64,000 bases of DNA, from contig CAWDKL010000011.1 in NCBI GenBank assembly GCA_963802745.1, positions 1 to 64,000 of the forward strand, read 5' to 3'. The DNA is from JAJPKK01 sp963802745 (lineage in GTDB: Bacteria; Pseudomonadota; Alphaproteobacteria; Rhizobiales; Xanthobacteraceae). Under the pieces are notes generated by a model. That model worked only from the letters and a program-made list of their open reading frames with translations. It was not told where the DNA came from and made no database searches. Below are positions 54,716-63,481 of the stretch, piece after piece (positions within the stretch are counted from its first letter, which is position 1; every line of letters begins with the position of its first letter). The position numbers were made by a program, and so were the translations under genes.

Positions 54716-55773
54716 CGCCGTTTGCGCCCATCAGCGTTGCATCCGTAGCGCTCGCCGTGCTGGGGGTCGCCGGATTCGTCGTCGCGTTGTTTGCCGCATC
54801 GTGGCTGGTGCCGGGCCCCGAACAGTCCATCGTTACGCGCAACGGCGAACGCATCCGGTATCGCTTCAACGGATTGGCGCTGTTTGCGATCATGATGGTT
54901 TTGGCCGGACTCGTGCAGGCGTTCGGCCCCGGACTCGCGGGGCTTGCGCGACACATTTGGTCGCTGTTCATCGCCGCCAACCTGTTGGCATGGCCGGCGG
55001 CGATCGCGCTGGCGTTGCGTGCGCCGGCCCCCGGATTTGCCGCGTTCTTCTACGGCGCGGAGAGCAATCCTCAGCTGTTCGGCATCGACCTAAAAATGTT
55101 CTCCTACCGGCCGTCGCTGATCGGGCTGGCGCTGATCAATGTTGCGTTCGCCGCACTGCAATGGGATGCGACCGGTGCGCTCAGCCTCGCCATGATCGGC
55201 TATCAGGCTTTCACCTTGCTCTATGTATTGAACTATTTTCATTTCGAGCACGGCATGCTGTTTACCTGGGATATTCTCGAAGAGAAATTCGGCTGGATGC
55301 TGGTTTGGGGCGATTACGTGCTGGTTCCTTTTTTCTACGCGATGCCCGCAGCCTTCGTCCTGCTTCGTCCCGACGACATCTCGCCGTTGGCGTTTTTTAT
55401 CCTTACAGTATTATATGGTTTCGGCTTCTGGGTATTCCGCGGTGCCAACGGGCAGAAACATCGGTTCAAGCAAAACCCTGCAGCGCCGGTCTGGGGGCGA
55501 TCGCCGCAAGTGGTCGGCGGACGGCTCCTGGCGTCCGGATTCTGGGGCATCGGGCGCAAGCTCAACTATACAGGCGAGTTTTTGATGTATCTCAGCTGGA
55601 CGGCGATGGCCGGCTTCCAGTCTGCGGTGCCCTATCTGGTCCCGGCCTGGCTGCTGCTGCTGCTGATGCAGCGCGCCGCGCGCGACGACCGGCGCTGCCG
55701 CGAGAAATACGGCCGGTTGTGGGACGAATATTGCCGGACCGCCCGGTTCCGGATGTTCCCGTATATCTATTGA
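54712..55773 (+). CDS. Sterol reductase of the ERG24/ERG4/DHCR7 family (probable C-14 reductase)
   Basis: A 353-residue protein with about nine membrane helices. Family marks are ESNPQLFGIDLKMFSYRPSL (GxELNPRxGxFDxKxFxxxRPG in eukaryotes), RKLNYTGEFLMYLSW, AARDDRRCREKYGRLWDEYC and the terminal FRMFPYIY, which together hold the NADPH-binding residues. Because CYP51 creates a delta-14 bond, reduction of that bond is the most likely role; delta-7 or side-chain reduction cannot be excluded. It overlaps the EBP-like gene by 4 bases. Confidence 0.87.
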   Translation: MTPFAPISVASVALAVLGVAGFVVALFAASWLVPGPEQSIVTRNGERIRYRFNGLALFAIMMVLAGLVQAFGPGLAGLARHIWSLFIAANLLAWPAAIALALRAPAPGFAAFFYGAESNPQLFGIDLKMFSYRPSLIGLALINVAFAALQWDATGALSLAMIGYQAFTLLYVLNYFHFEHGMLFTWDILEEKFGWMLVWGDYVLVPFFYAMPAAFVLLRPDDISPLAFFILTVLYGFGFWVFRGANGQKHRFKQNPAAPVWGRSPQVVGGRLLASGFWGIGRKLNYTGEFLMYLSWTAMAGFQSAVPYLVPAWLLLLLMQRAARDDRRCREKYGRLWDEYCRTARFRMFPYIY

Positions 55774-55779
55774 GGACAC

Positions 55780-57030
55780 ATGACCAGCAATCGCATTCAT
55801 GACGTATGTATCGTCGGCGCCGGCCCGGCGGGAGCAACCTGCGCGTACTATCTTGCCAAGCACGGCCATGATGTCGTGATGCTGGAGCGCAAGCAGTTCC
55901 CCCGCGACAAGATCTGCGGCGATGCGATCTGCAGCCAGGCCCAGGTGCACCTCAAACGCATGGGCGTGCTCCAGCAGATCATCGACAATGACGAAGGGCA
56001 TTTCGCGGCTATCGGCGGCATGGTCAGCCCGCGCGGCTTCAGTTACATCGCGAGTTCGGTGCAACACTTGGCGTCCAGCCAGGTGATCGCGGTCAAACGC
56101 ATCTATCTTGACGTCCGGATCGCCCGCGCCGCGGCCGCGGCCGGCGCTGCGCTCATCGAGGACCATCCGGTAGCCGGTGCGACGCTCGACCGCGCGGCGG
56201 GCATCTGGACCATCACGTCGGACGATAACCGGCCGACCATTCGGGCGCGGGCATTGGTCGCCGCGGACGGGGCGTTATCGCGGCTGGCCCGGCGCCTGGG
56301 CTACGTATCGACACCGCCCGACGCCGTGTGCAGCCGCGTCTACATGCGGGCCAAATCGACCAATTTCGATGCCGATGGCGTGGTCTATTATCCGAAGCAA
56401 TTGCTGCCGGGCTATTGCGCGATTTTTCGCGAGGCGCGCGATGAATTGAATTTTTGCGTATACGTCATTCCCGGCGGCAAGGTTAAGATCGACGATCTGC
56501 GCGCCACCCATGACGACATCCTACAGAATGATCCCCACGTCAGTCGCGCGATCGGTGCGAAGGCCGCTATGGACGACATGAAAGGGGCGCCGCTTCGCCT
56601 CGGCGGCATTGGGCGCAGCTTTGGCGATCATTTTCTGATCGTCGGGGATGCGGCCGGCCACATCGATCCGCTGACCGGAGAGGGCATTCAGTTCGGCATG
56701 GATGCGGGCGAATACGCGGCGGACACATTGCACGCCGCACTGACTGCCGGCGATCTCGGTGCACAATCGCTAAAGCCCTACCAGGATCGATGGATGCAGG
56801 CGTTTGGCCGCGATTTCAAATGGTCGGCGGCCATTGCCCGTTGTTACGCGCGCTTCCCCGGTTTCCTGGACGCCAGTGCCCTGACGCTCAACCGGCTCGG
56901 ACCGCCGTTCCTCGCCGAGTGGGCCGAGATCATGACCGGAGCCAAGCCGAAGACCGCGTTCCTCAAGCCAGCGATCTGGATGCCGATCATGCGCGATCTG
57001 ATTTCGCTACGGTTGCGGCCCGCAGCATGA
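55780..57030 (+). CDS. Geranylgeranyl-reductase-family flavoprotein
   Basis: A 416-residue FAD protein with CIVGAGPAGATCAYYLAKHG, the family motif PRDKICGDAI, DGALSRLARRLG and the second FAD motif GDAAGHIDPLTGEGIQFGM. Relatives reduce isolated double bonds in isoprenoid chains. Located between the ERG24-like reductase and the sterol C-24 methyltransferase, it may reduce a sterol side-chain bond (delta-24 or 24(28)) or a ring bond, replacing the eukaryotic DHCR24/ERG4. That specific role is inference. It starts 6 bases after the ERG24-like gene, and its stop overlaps the next ATG. Confidence 0.82.
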   Translation: MTSNRIHDVCIVGAGPAGATCAYYLAKHGHDVVMLERKQFPRDKICGDAICSQAQVHLKRMGVLQQIIDNDEGHFAAIGGMVSPRGFSYIASSVQHLASSQVIAVKRIYLDVRIARAAAAAGAALIEDHPVAGATLDRAAGIWTITSDDNRPTIRARALVAADGALSRLARRLGYVSTPPDAVCSRVYMRAKSTNFDADGVVYYPKQLLPGYCAIFREARDELNFCVYVIPGGKVKIDDLRATHDDILQNDPHVSRAIGAKAAMDDMKGAPLRLGGIGRSFGDHFLIVGDAAGHIDPLTGEGIQFGMDAGEYAADTLHAALTAGDLGAQSLKPYQDRWMQAFGRDFKWSAAIARCYARFPGFLDASALTLNRLGPPFLAEWAEIMTGAKPKTAFLKPAIWMPIMRDLISLRLRPAA

Positions 57031-58049
57031 CCGCGCCGCAACAAGCCCCCGATTTGACCGACCTGTTGGCGACGATGTCCAAGCGCCGCCGCATCGACGC
57101 CAGCGTCGATGCTTATCGCGCGCAGCATGCCGGCACCGTTGCGGATCGTCAGGCCGAATACGCCGAGGTCGTGAACGGCTATTTCGATCTGGCGACGGAT
57201 TTCTACGAATATGGCTGGGGGCAATCGTTTCATTTTGCCCAGCAGGCTGCCGGCGAGTCGTTTCGTGACGCGATCCTGCGGCATGAGCAGAGACTGGCGC
57301 AGCGGCTGGCGCTGCGCCCGGACATGACCGTCCTCGACGTCGGCTGCGGCGTCGGCGGCCCGATGCGAAACATCTCCCGTATGGCGGGGTGCTCCATCGT
57401 CGGCATCAACAACAACGCCTACCAGTTCGGCCGCGCGGAGCGGCTGAACGCCGATGCGCGCCTCGCGGATCGATGTCGCGTGGTCCCCGGCGATTTCATG
57501 GCGATGCCGTTTCCGGCCGATACGTTCGATGCCGCCTATGCGATCGAAGCGACCGTTCATGCACCGGACTGGACCGGGGTGTTTGGCGAAGTGTTTCGCT
57601 GCCTCAAGCCCGGCGGCATGTTCGCGCTCTATGACTGGTGTCTCACCGACCGCTATGAGGCAGGCAATGCCGATCATGACGACATCAAACGGCGGATCGT
57701 CGCGGGCAACGGCCTGGTCGATATCGGCACGTCGAAACAACTGCAGGCCGCGATCCGGCGGGCCGGTTTCGATCTGATCGCGCATTACGATGCGGCCCAC
57801 GAAGGGGGTGCGCCGTGGTATGAGCCGCTGGCGCCGGGAAAACTTTCGCTGGCGGGCTTTCGCAGTTCGGCACTCGGCCGCAAGGTCACCAACAATGCGT
57901 TGCGACTACTGGAGTTGCTGCGCATCGTCCCGCGCGGGGCTGCCGATGTCGCGATCCTGCTCGACCAGGCCGCGATCGCGCTCGTTGCCGGCGGCCGCGC
58001 CGGCATCTTCACGCCGATGTATTTTATCCATGCGCGCAAGCCGGCCTAA
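57027..58049 (+). CDS. Sterol C-24 methyltransferase (ERG6/SMT-like)
   Basis: A 340-residue SAM-dependent methyltransferase. It carries the sterol-binding signature YFDLATDFYEYGWGQSFHFA (YEYGWGxSFHF in ERG6 and plant SMTs), motif I LDVGCGVGGPMRNI, GINNNAYQ and YAIEATVHAP, all in the order and spacing of eukaryotic SMTs. The C-terminal domain (about 230-340) is also SMT-like. It would transfer methyl to C-24 of a delta-24 sterol side chain. It is the last gene of the operon (ATGA overlap with the gene before). Sterol methyltransferase genes are rare in bacteria and known mostly from uncultured lineages. Confidence 0.9.
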   Translation: MTAPQQAPDLTDLLATMSKRRRIDASVDAYRAQHAGTVADRQAEYAEVVNGYFDLATDFYEYGWGQSFHFAQQAAGESFRDAILRHEQRLAQRLALRPDMTVLDVGCGVGGPMRNISRMAGCSIVGINNNAYQFGRAERLNADARLADRCRVVPGDFMAMPFPADTFDAAYAIEATVHAPDWTGVFGEVFRCLKPGGMFALYDWCLTDRYEAGNADHDDIKRRIVAGNGLVDIGTSKQLQAAIRRAGFDLIAHYDAAHEGGAPWYEPLAPGKLSLAGFRSSALGRKVTNNALRLLELLRIVPRGAADVAILLDQAAIALVAGGRAGIFTPMYFIHARKPA

Positions 58050-58118
58050 CTGGAACGGCAAACACTCCACTCAGGCCCGTGGCCCCAAAAACGGGGTGCA
58101 CTTCAGGTGCACCGCGTC

Positions 58119-58472
58119 TTACGTTTCGGTGCCTGCGTTCTTGGGCGGAAGTTGGCTGACGTAAGCGCGGGCCATTTCCAGCCATCGAGATAGCGCTGTC
58201 GATTCTGCAATCCCTGCGGGCTCAATCATGATGAAGCCCGCCATGCGACGGCCGGTGCCGAGGCAGGGCTGTGCAAAGGGCTGGGACAAAGCCGCGGCTT
58301 CGGCCTCTCTTCCGACGCGGACCATCAATCCCTGCTTCGATGCGCAACACAGCATGTTCCCGTCCATGAGAAAGGTGACCCCGCCGAACATGCGCTTCTC
58401 GGTGACGTGGTCGACGGGAAGCTGGGCGCGGATTCTTTCGACCAGCACCAAGAGGTCTTGGCGTTCCTTCAT
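58119..58472 (-). CDS. TfoX N-terminal domain protein
   Basis: A 117-residue protein with the TfoX_N pattern: LVERIRAQLPVDHVTEKRMF, GGVTFLMDGNMLCCASKQGL, MVRVG and the C-terminal WLEMARAYVSQLP. Similar stand-alone domains are widespread; a role in competence is known only for the two-domain gammaproteobacterial TfoX. Starts at ATG 58472. It is convergent with the end of the sterol operon (70 bp gap), and divergent from the ArsR gene. Confidence 0.82.
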   Translation of the reverse strand: MKERQDLLVLVERIRAQLPVDHVTEKRMFGGVTFLMDGNMLCCASKQGLMVRVGREAEAAALSQPFAQPCLGTGRRMAGFIMIEPAGIAESTALSRWLEMARAYVSQLPPKNAGTET

Positions 58473-58591
58473 AGATCCAAATCTCCCACCGGGCCGATGA
58501 CCGGCCCGGGCCCACACCAGCCTGCGTTCCCAGCGTAAAGCTCTCCTGAGATCTTGCGCTCCACTCCACAATTATATATAGTCAATTGGCT

Positions 58592-59026
58592 ATGCAACAA
58601 GGTTCCGCGCTTGACCTCACTTTCCATGCATTGGCCGACGGCACGCGTCGGTCGATGATTCGTACGCTCGCAGGAGGGCAGACGCGCACCGCCGGTCAAC
58701 TCGGCCAACAGTTCCGGTCCGCGCAGCCGACAATCTCGAAGCATTTGAAAGTGCTGGAGCAGGCCGGACTTCTCGAACGGACGATAGAGGGACGTGTCCA
58801 TCGGTTCCGGCTTCGACAAAAGCCGCTTAGGGAAGCTGAACGTTGGATCGCGAGCCAGCAAGAATTCTGGACGGGCGCCATCGATCAACTCGACCTTTTG
58901 TTGCAGGAGGTCTCACACGATGAGTTCCTGAAGCGACCGTCGCCGAAATCCGCCGGCGTCTCTGCGCGAAGCCTGAACGGGTGTTTGCCGCGTTCGCCGA
59001 TGCAGAGATGGTCAGTCGTTGGTTGA
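58592..59026 (+). CDS. ArsR family transcriptional regulator
   Basis: A winged-helix repressor: ALDLTFHALADGTRRSMIRT, RTAGQLGQQFRSAQPTISKH (recognition helix SAQPTISKHLKVLE), LLERTIEGRVHRFRL wing, then the WIASQQEFWTGAIDQLDLLL tail typical of ArsR regulators paired with AHSA1/SRPBCC genes. It lacks the CxC metal site. The reading frame runs to 59026, but if the suspected extra T at 58929 is removed, it would end near 58973. It likely controls itself and the next gene; an AT-rich promoter (AATTATATATAG) lies just upstream. Confidence 0.85.
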   Translation: MQQGSALDLTFHALADGTRRSMIRTLAGGQTRTAGQLGQQFRSAQPTISKHLKVLEQAGLLERTIEGRVHRFRLRQKPLREAERWIASQQEFWTGAIDQLDLLLQEVSHDEFLKRPSPKSAGVSARSLNGCLPRSPMQRWSVVG

Positions 59027-59382
59027 CACCGTCGCCGGAGATCAAGCTCGTCGTGCTCGCGTTCGACTTTCGCGTCGGGGGCGCCTACCGCTTCGCCTAT
59101 CACGTGCCGGGCGGCCAGGTCATGACCGTGAATGGGAGCTACCGATCCATCGAGCCGCCTTCCCGCATTGTCTTCTCATGGAATATCGAACCGCCGGATG
59201 AGCACGCTGGCCTTCAATCCGAGGTGACCGTCGCGATCACCCCGGCGGGCGATGGCTCCGAGCTGCACATCCGTCACCAGCAGCTTACGCAAGCCGGCGC
59301 TGCCAAACGCCACCGCGAAGGCTGGAATGGGGCTCTCGATCAGCTTGCCATATTGCTGAATAGCCGCGGAGCTGGCGCGTGA
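58920..59382 (+). pseudogene. SRPBCC (AHSA1-like) domain protein, one frame break
   Basis: The START/Bet v 1-like domain is obvious from PERVFAAFADAEMVSRWLTP, VGGAYRFAYHVPGG, PPSRIVFSWNIEPP and GWNGALDQLAILL. ATG 58920 has GGAGG 9 bases upstream, but reading from it meets TGA after three codons; removing one T at 58929 gives MSSEATVAEIRRRLCAKPER and joins the open frame ending at 59382, 153 residues in all. Otherwise translation would have to begin at GTG 58981, losing the first strand. ArsR-AHSA1 pairs are common; the ligand is unknown. Confidence 0.75.
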
Positions 59383-59482
59383 TCGGCGCAGCTGTGCCCT
59401 TCTGCGGCACCTGCAAACCATTCAAAGCGCAATAATGGTCTCCGCTTGTCCAGGCGTGGACCAAAACCAAGGAGATATGGAC

Positions 59483-59899
59483 ATGGATATTCAACCCTAC
59501 ACCGGCGGCTGCGCTTGCGGCGCGATAAGGTATGAAATTGCAGCTGAGCCGTTGATGGCGGGCCACTGCCAATGCCGCGACTGCCAGCGCGACAGTGGCA
59601 CCGGCCACGCGTCCCACATGGCGTTTCCCCGTGTGGCCGCCCACGTGTCAGGGCAGGCAACCTTGTGGGACAAAGCTGCCGAGAGTGGCAACATTGTCAG
59701 CCGAGCCTTTTGTCCGATGTGCGGATCGCCGGTGTATTCAGCGAATAACGGGATGCCGGAACTTCTTTTTGTCCGTGCCGCAAGCCTTGACGACCCCAGC
59801 CGGTATAAGCCGCAAATGGTTGTTTGGACGACGAGTGGATATGCCTGGGATCATACCGACCCGGCTCTCCCGAAATTCGAGAAGATGCCGCAAATGTAG
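59483..59899 (+). CDS. GFA (CENP-V/GFA domain) family protein
   Basis: A 138-residue zinc protein with the GFA cysteine set: GGCACGAIRYE, HCQCRDCQRDSG and FCPMCGSPVY. Named for the supposed glutathione-dependent formaldehyde-activating enzyme Gfa, though most members have no proven function. ATG 59483 is chosen over ATG 59477 because AAGGAG then has proper spacing (8 bases). It follows the AHSA1 gene by 100 bp and may share its promoter. Confidence 0.87.
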   Translation: MDIQPYTGGCACGAIRYEIAAEPLMAGHCQCRDCQRDSGTGHASHMAFPRVAAHVSGQATLWDKAAESGNIVSRAFCPMCGSPVYSANNGMPELLFVRAASLDDPSRYKPQMVVWTTSGYAWDHTDPALPKFEKMPQM

Positions 59900-60108
59900 C
59901 GCTGCGTCAGGTGACGACGTGGTGACGACGCGCCGGACGACAGTATTTTTTGCCGACCGATGGCCATTGATTGTCGCCGGCGAAGAAAATCGACCGCCCG
60001 CGCGCCGTAGGCCACGGGAGTCATGGTCCATCATGCTCGGTCCTGATGGTGACTTCGCAGGCTTGCCTCTGCCCAAACAAAGCCAATCATAAAACCCCCC
60101 GACTCGGC

Positions 60109-60360
60109 TCAGATCAGCCCCAGAGCCTTGAGCTTGGCGATCTCTTTGGCGACGCCATCAAGACCGGCATTGGCGTAGATGATCTGTAGCCGTTCGGCGC
60201 TGAGATTGGCCAGCACCGGATTGCGGAAACGGGTGTTGTAAATCACCGTCTCGCCGGGATCATACCCGAAGCGTCCGGCGACGGCCTTGAGCACGATTTG
60301 CACTTCCGATAGCGCCGACCCAGTAAAGCCATGGTCGGCATCAGACAGGTTGTGCAGCAC
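60109..60360 (-). CDS. Hypothetical protein, possibly a 5'-truncated gene
   Basis: An 83-residue frame with natural-looking composition (ADHGFTGSALSEVQIVLKAV, TVIYNTRFRNPVLANLSAER, AKEIAKLKALGLI). It remains open upstream (PNLLVEYVLHNL) without a good ribosome binding site, so the true start may be missing. I do not recognise the family. It stands at the edge of the low-coding kilobase before the tRNA. Confidence 0.4.
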   Translation of the reverse strand: MLHNLSDADHGFTGSALSEVQIVLKAVAGRFGYDPGETVIYNTRFRNPVLANLSAERLQIIYANAGLDGVAKEIAKLKALGLI

Positions 60361-61425
60361 GTACTCGACGAGGAGGTTCGGCTCCGGCCGCGTCCGGTGA
60401 CAAGGTCGGCGCCGTCTTTTTGGACGGCCAAAAGGTCGGCGCCATCGTTACTAAAAATCAAGTTGCCTCGGCTTCCGGCCCTTGCAAGGCTCGGCAATGT
60501 TCGATCCGACAGCGGCAATGATGCCGGTTGATTACTCTTATGCGAGGGGCTGAGCGGTGGCGATGCTCGGTATGGCCACATGGTGCGTCGTGCTAGGCAC
60601 GGCGCTAATCGGGCTTGGCGCGGCGACGATGCGGCTAGCCGGCCGGACGGGAGTGATTACATCGCCACCGCCCTAATATCGCCTTATAAATATGAGCGTT
60701 CTACCGTTGATGCATGCATACGCGGACGACAGAGAATTCTGCGGCCTCCCCACCGTGCGGGAGCTTCCTTACTGGTTCCGAACCAAGCAAATTCCTACCC
60801 GCCCGCCCTTTGGCGGGCTTTTCTTTGGATGGCTTAGCCTTAGGCATGTTCGGCGCGGGATGGATGGGCGGCTGATCTTTGTCGTGGCTTGGCCAAGTAG
60901 CCGACCTGGCTGTGCACGACACACCAACATCCGAGACCGGTTGCCGCAGGCTCACCACAGACCCGAAAGCTGGTGATTGGACTCACATCGTTGAGCGGCC
61001 AACGGCACTGGCGAAACCCGGCATCGAATAGGCTGACGCCGGGCAACCCTCCGCTCACATGTGGTGAGGCGGTGTAAGTGGAAATATCGGCTACTTCGAC
61101 CATTGCCCATCCCCCCAATATGGCCAACGATTTTAAGCACGTCCCGACGATCCGAGATAGCCGGCTCGATGCACGCTGCGCTGGTTCCGTCCCTATTGTT
61201 GCGGGGGCGCAACAAAGGCGCCGTTGGCTGGGCTAAGAAATCAGCCCAAGTCCGGGTCCGGGTCCTGCGCGCGCCGCATGCTCCCGTCAGGTCGGCTGTG
61301 CATCGGCGGAAACCGGCGCCGCAGTGGGCTTCCCATTCATCGCGCCGTGGGCGCTGTTACCGTCGTATCGGTGGCAATAACGGTGGCGCGTATGAAACCG
61401 ATGTCCGGTAAGTCATTGATTTTAA
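60361..61425. other. Low-coding kilobase next to tRNA-Val
   Basis: No convincing gene. A short frame from 60692 (MSVLPLMHAYADDREFC...) runs into the terminator hairpin at 60801 and has excisionase-like words (LPYWFRTKQIPT) but no ribosome binding site. Other frames are low-complexity. The stretch adjoins the 3' end of the tRNA gene, where integrative elements insert, so it may be the eroded remains of one, but I find no second copy of the tRNA end. Confidence 0.45.
60801..60826 (+). terminator. Rho-independent terminator
   Basis: GCCCGCC (60801-60807) and GGCGGGC (60812-60818) form a perfect 7-bp stem with a 4-base loop, followed directly by TTTTCTTT. It reads on the plus strand, but no solid gene lies just upstream of it, so it may end a small RNA or a degraded gene. 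Confidence 0.7.
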
Positions 61426-61500
61426 TGGTGGGCGCGACAGGGATTGAACCTGTGACCCCTCCCGTGTGAAGGGAGTGCTCTCCCGCTGAGCTACGCGCCC
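61426..61500 (-). tRNA. tRNA-Val (anticodon CAC)
   Basis: Read on the minus strand, the 75 bases fold into a normal cloverleaf: acceptor GGGCGCG/CGCGCCC, D arm with AGCTCAGCGGGAGAGC, anticodon stem CTCCC/GGGAG around the loop TTCACAC (anticodon CAC, reading GTG), T arm with GGTTCAATCCC (loop TTCAATC), and an encoded CCA (61426-61428). Its 3' end points toward the low-coding kilobase on the left. Confidence 0.95.
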
Positions 61501-61587
61501 GGAGCCGTCAACGCCCGCCATTAATGAGCCGCACGGCGCGATGTCAAGCAGGCCATCGCCTGCAGGGCGCCGCGCCGGATCGGCGGA

Positions 61588-62293
61588 TCATCTGATAGTG
61601 CCGGGAATCGGGGTGAACATGCCGGCCGGCGGACCGAGTGAACCTTGCGCCGAGTACACGGGCGGCGCTGCTCCCGGATCGGGCGTAACAGCCGGTGCGG
61701 CGACTGCCGCGGACGCCGTCGGCGCCGCATTGGACGAGGGCGCAGCCGGAGGCGCAGCGGCGGCGGCCGGCGCACGCGGCGCTATGGTCGCCGTCGGCGA
61801 CGCATTGGGTGGTGCCGCCGGCGGAGCGGTTGCGGCGTGTGATACCCGCGGCGCTGCCGGCGCGGCCGTGGCCGTGGCCGCCGGGCGTTGCTTTTTCTTG
61901 CGTTGGGCGGGCACCGCAAGGTCGGCGACGGGTTTCAATTGAGCCATGACGGGATTGGGGGTGAGGCCCGGAACCGGAGGCGACCCGAATTTGCTGGGTT
62001 CCGGCTCTACCGGTCGAACGCTGACGGATTGTGGCACATACCCCGCCAGGGTGTAGCTGATGCTAAATTCTTCCGAGGGCGGCACCGACAGCGTGCACGG
62101 CGTCAGGCAGGTAAGTCCCTGTGTGGTGCGGGCTTCCGCGCCCGCTGGTTCCGAACTCGATTGTGACGCTTACGGTCGTCGGCTTGACGCCGAACGCGGT
62201 CCAGCTTGGCACCCACAAATCGGCATTGGACGACGAGCAGGCGGCAAGCCCGAGCGCGCAGGCCGCAGCCGCAATCACGTGCCTTATGGTCAT
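61588..62293 (-). pseudogene. Pro/Ala-rich lipoprotein, one frame break
   Basis: ATG 62293 starts a lipoprotein signal (MTIRHVIAAAACALGLAACS, lipobox LAAC, Cys19). After ADLWVPSWTAFGVKPTTVSV the frame shifts near 62140-62150 (an extra base in GGAACC), and the second part reads EARTTQGLTCLTPCTLSVPP, SISYTLAGYVPQSVSVRPVE, a PEGA-like strand pattern, then a long disordered tail of Ala/Pro repeats (about 85 residues) ending FTPIPGTIR. The whole would be about 234 residues. It is probably attached to the outer membrane. The frame break may be a sequencing error, given many similar ones here. Confidence 0.7.
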
Positions 62294-62518
62294 GTCCGTT
62301 CCCCCAGTTAGGCTGCGCATTGGCCGGTCGTGCGGCCCGCGACCAAAGAATTGGGGGCTGTTCGCAATGCTGGCACCGGGCCGATACGAACGTGAAGAAC
62401 CTCTCCTTGGATCGCGGCGCCACCCCAACCAGGCGCGCCGCTCCGAAGTCCCCAACATCGGCCTGCCGACAGCCTGCGCCCGGTCGGTCAACAAAGGGTT
62501 AACGACCAGGATGCTCCC

Positions 62519-63241
62519 CTACTGGCCATCATGCCCGAAAATGCGGGCGGAACCGTGACTGGGCGTGGAACCCGCCGGTACCGCCAGGAGGCTCTCGACG
62601 GCGGCCGGCAAGGCATCGTAGTGGCTGATGACGTGGTCCGGAAAAAATGCCGCGACCGGGGTCGGCGTGTAGCCGAAATCCACCGCCACCACCGGCACCG
62701 AGGCTGCCCGCGCGGTGGCGATATCGGTGTGCGAATCGCCGACCATGACGGCGCGCTCCGGCCGGCCGCCGGCGCGCCGCAAGGTGCCGCGCAGGGCCTC
62801 GGCATCGGGCTTCTGCACCGCGAACGTGTCCTGCCCGCAGATCGCCACGAACCGCCGGGCGAGGCCGAGGGCTTCGAGAAGCTTCACCGACAGCCCCTCG
62901 CGCTTATTGGTGCACACCGCAAAGCTGCAGCCGCGCGCCGCCAAGGCGTCGAGCGCCGCTTCGACGCCGGGAAACGGGCGGGAGCGGTCGGCGATGTGAT
63001 CGGCATAATGGGCGAGAAAGTCGGCCAGCAAGCAGTCGACATCGCGGCCGGTCTCGCCCGCCGCCGCAAGCGCTTGCGCGATCATATGCCGGGCGCCGTG
63101 CCCGACCAGCATGCGCGCATGCGCATAGGGAACCGCCGGCAGCCCCTCGCGCGCCAAAATCACGTTGAGGGTGCCGACGAGGTCCGGGGCGGTGTTGACC
63201 AGCGTGCCGTCGAGATCGAAGACGATGGTGGAGCCTTCCAT
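62519..63241 (-). CDS. gph: Phosphoglycolate phosphatase-like HAD hydrolase
   Basis: A 240-residue HAD subfamily IA phosphatase: nucleophile motif FDLDGTLVNTAPDL (Asp9), cap domain of about 70 residues, motif II in FAVCTNKREG, Lys in FAVQKPDAEAL and motif IV MVGDSHTDIATARAA. Gph removes 2-phosphoglycolate formed by Rubisco oxygenation or DNA repair. In this family Gph and other phosphatases are hard to separate; the TNK and KPxPxxL-like segments favour Gph. It is an isolated gene between the lipoprotein and the terminal secreted protein gene. Confidence 0.85.
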   Translation of the reverse strand: MEGSTIVFDLDGTLVNTAPDLVGTLNVILAREGLPAVPYAHARMLVGHGARHMIAQALAAAGETGRDVDCLLADFLAHYADHIADRSRPFPGVEAALDALAARGCSFAVCTNKREGLSVKLLEALGLARRFVAICGQDTFAVQKPDAEALRGTLRRAGGRPERAVMVGDSHTDIATARAASVPVVAVDFGYTPTPVAAFFPDHVISHYDALPAAVESLLAVPAGSTPSHGSARIFGHDGQ

Positions 63242-63481
63242 GCCGCGAGTGGGTAGAAGCGCGGGGCCGTTAATGCAAGCCCGGTGGCGGGCGTAACGGA
63301 TTGCGCCACTTCCTGGTCCGCCGGAGATCGCCTATGATCGTGGGCGCAATTGATCGGACCCTCGGGACTCGGGTTCCCGCTTGGATTTTGCGACCGCGCC
63401 TATCGCGGCACCAGGTTGATGGGCAGCGGCAGGCGCAGGAACGTCGAGCCCGGCAAACCCTTCGATCTCAGGGAGGACATG

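Noticed and set aside
61426..61500. Attachment site of an integrative element at tRNA-Val
   Set aside because: I could not find a second copy of the tRNA 3' end or an integrase gene in the window.
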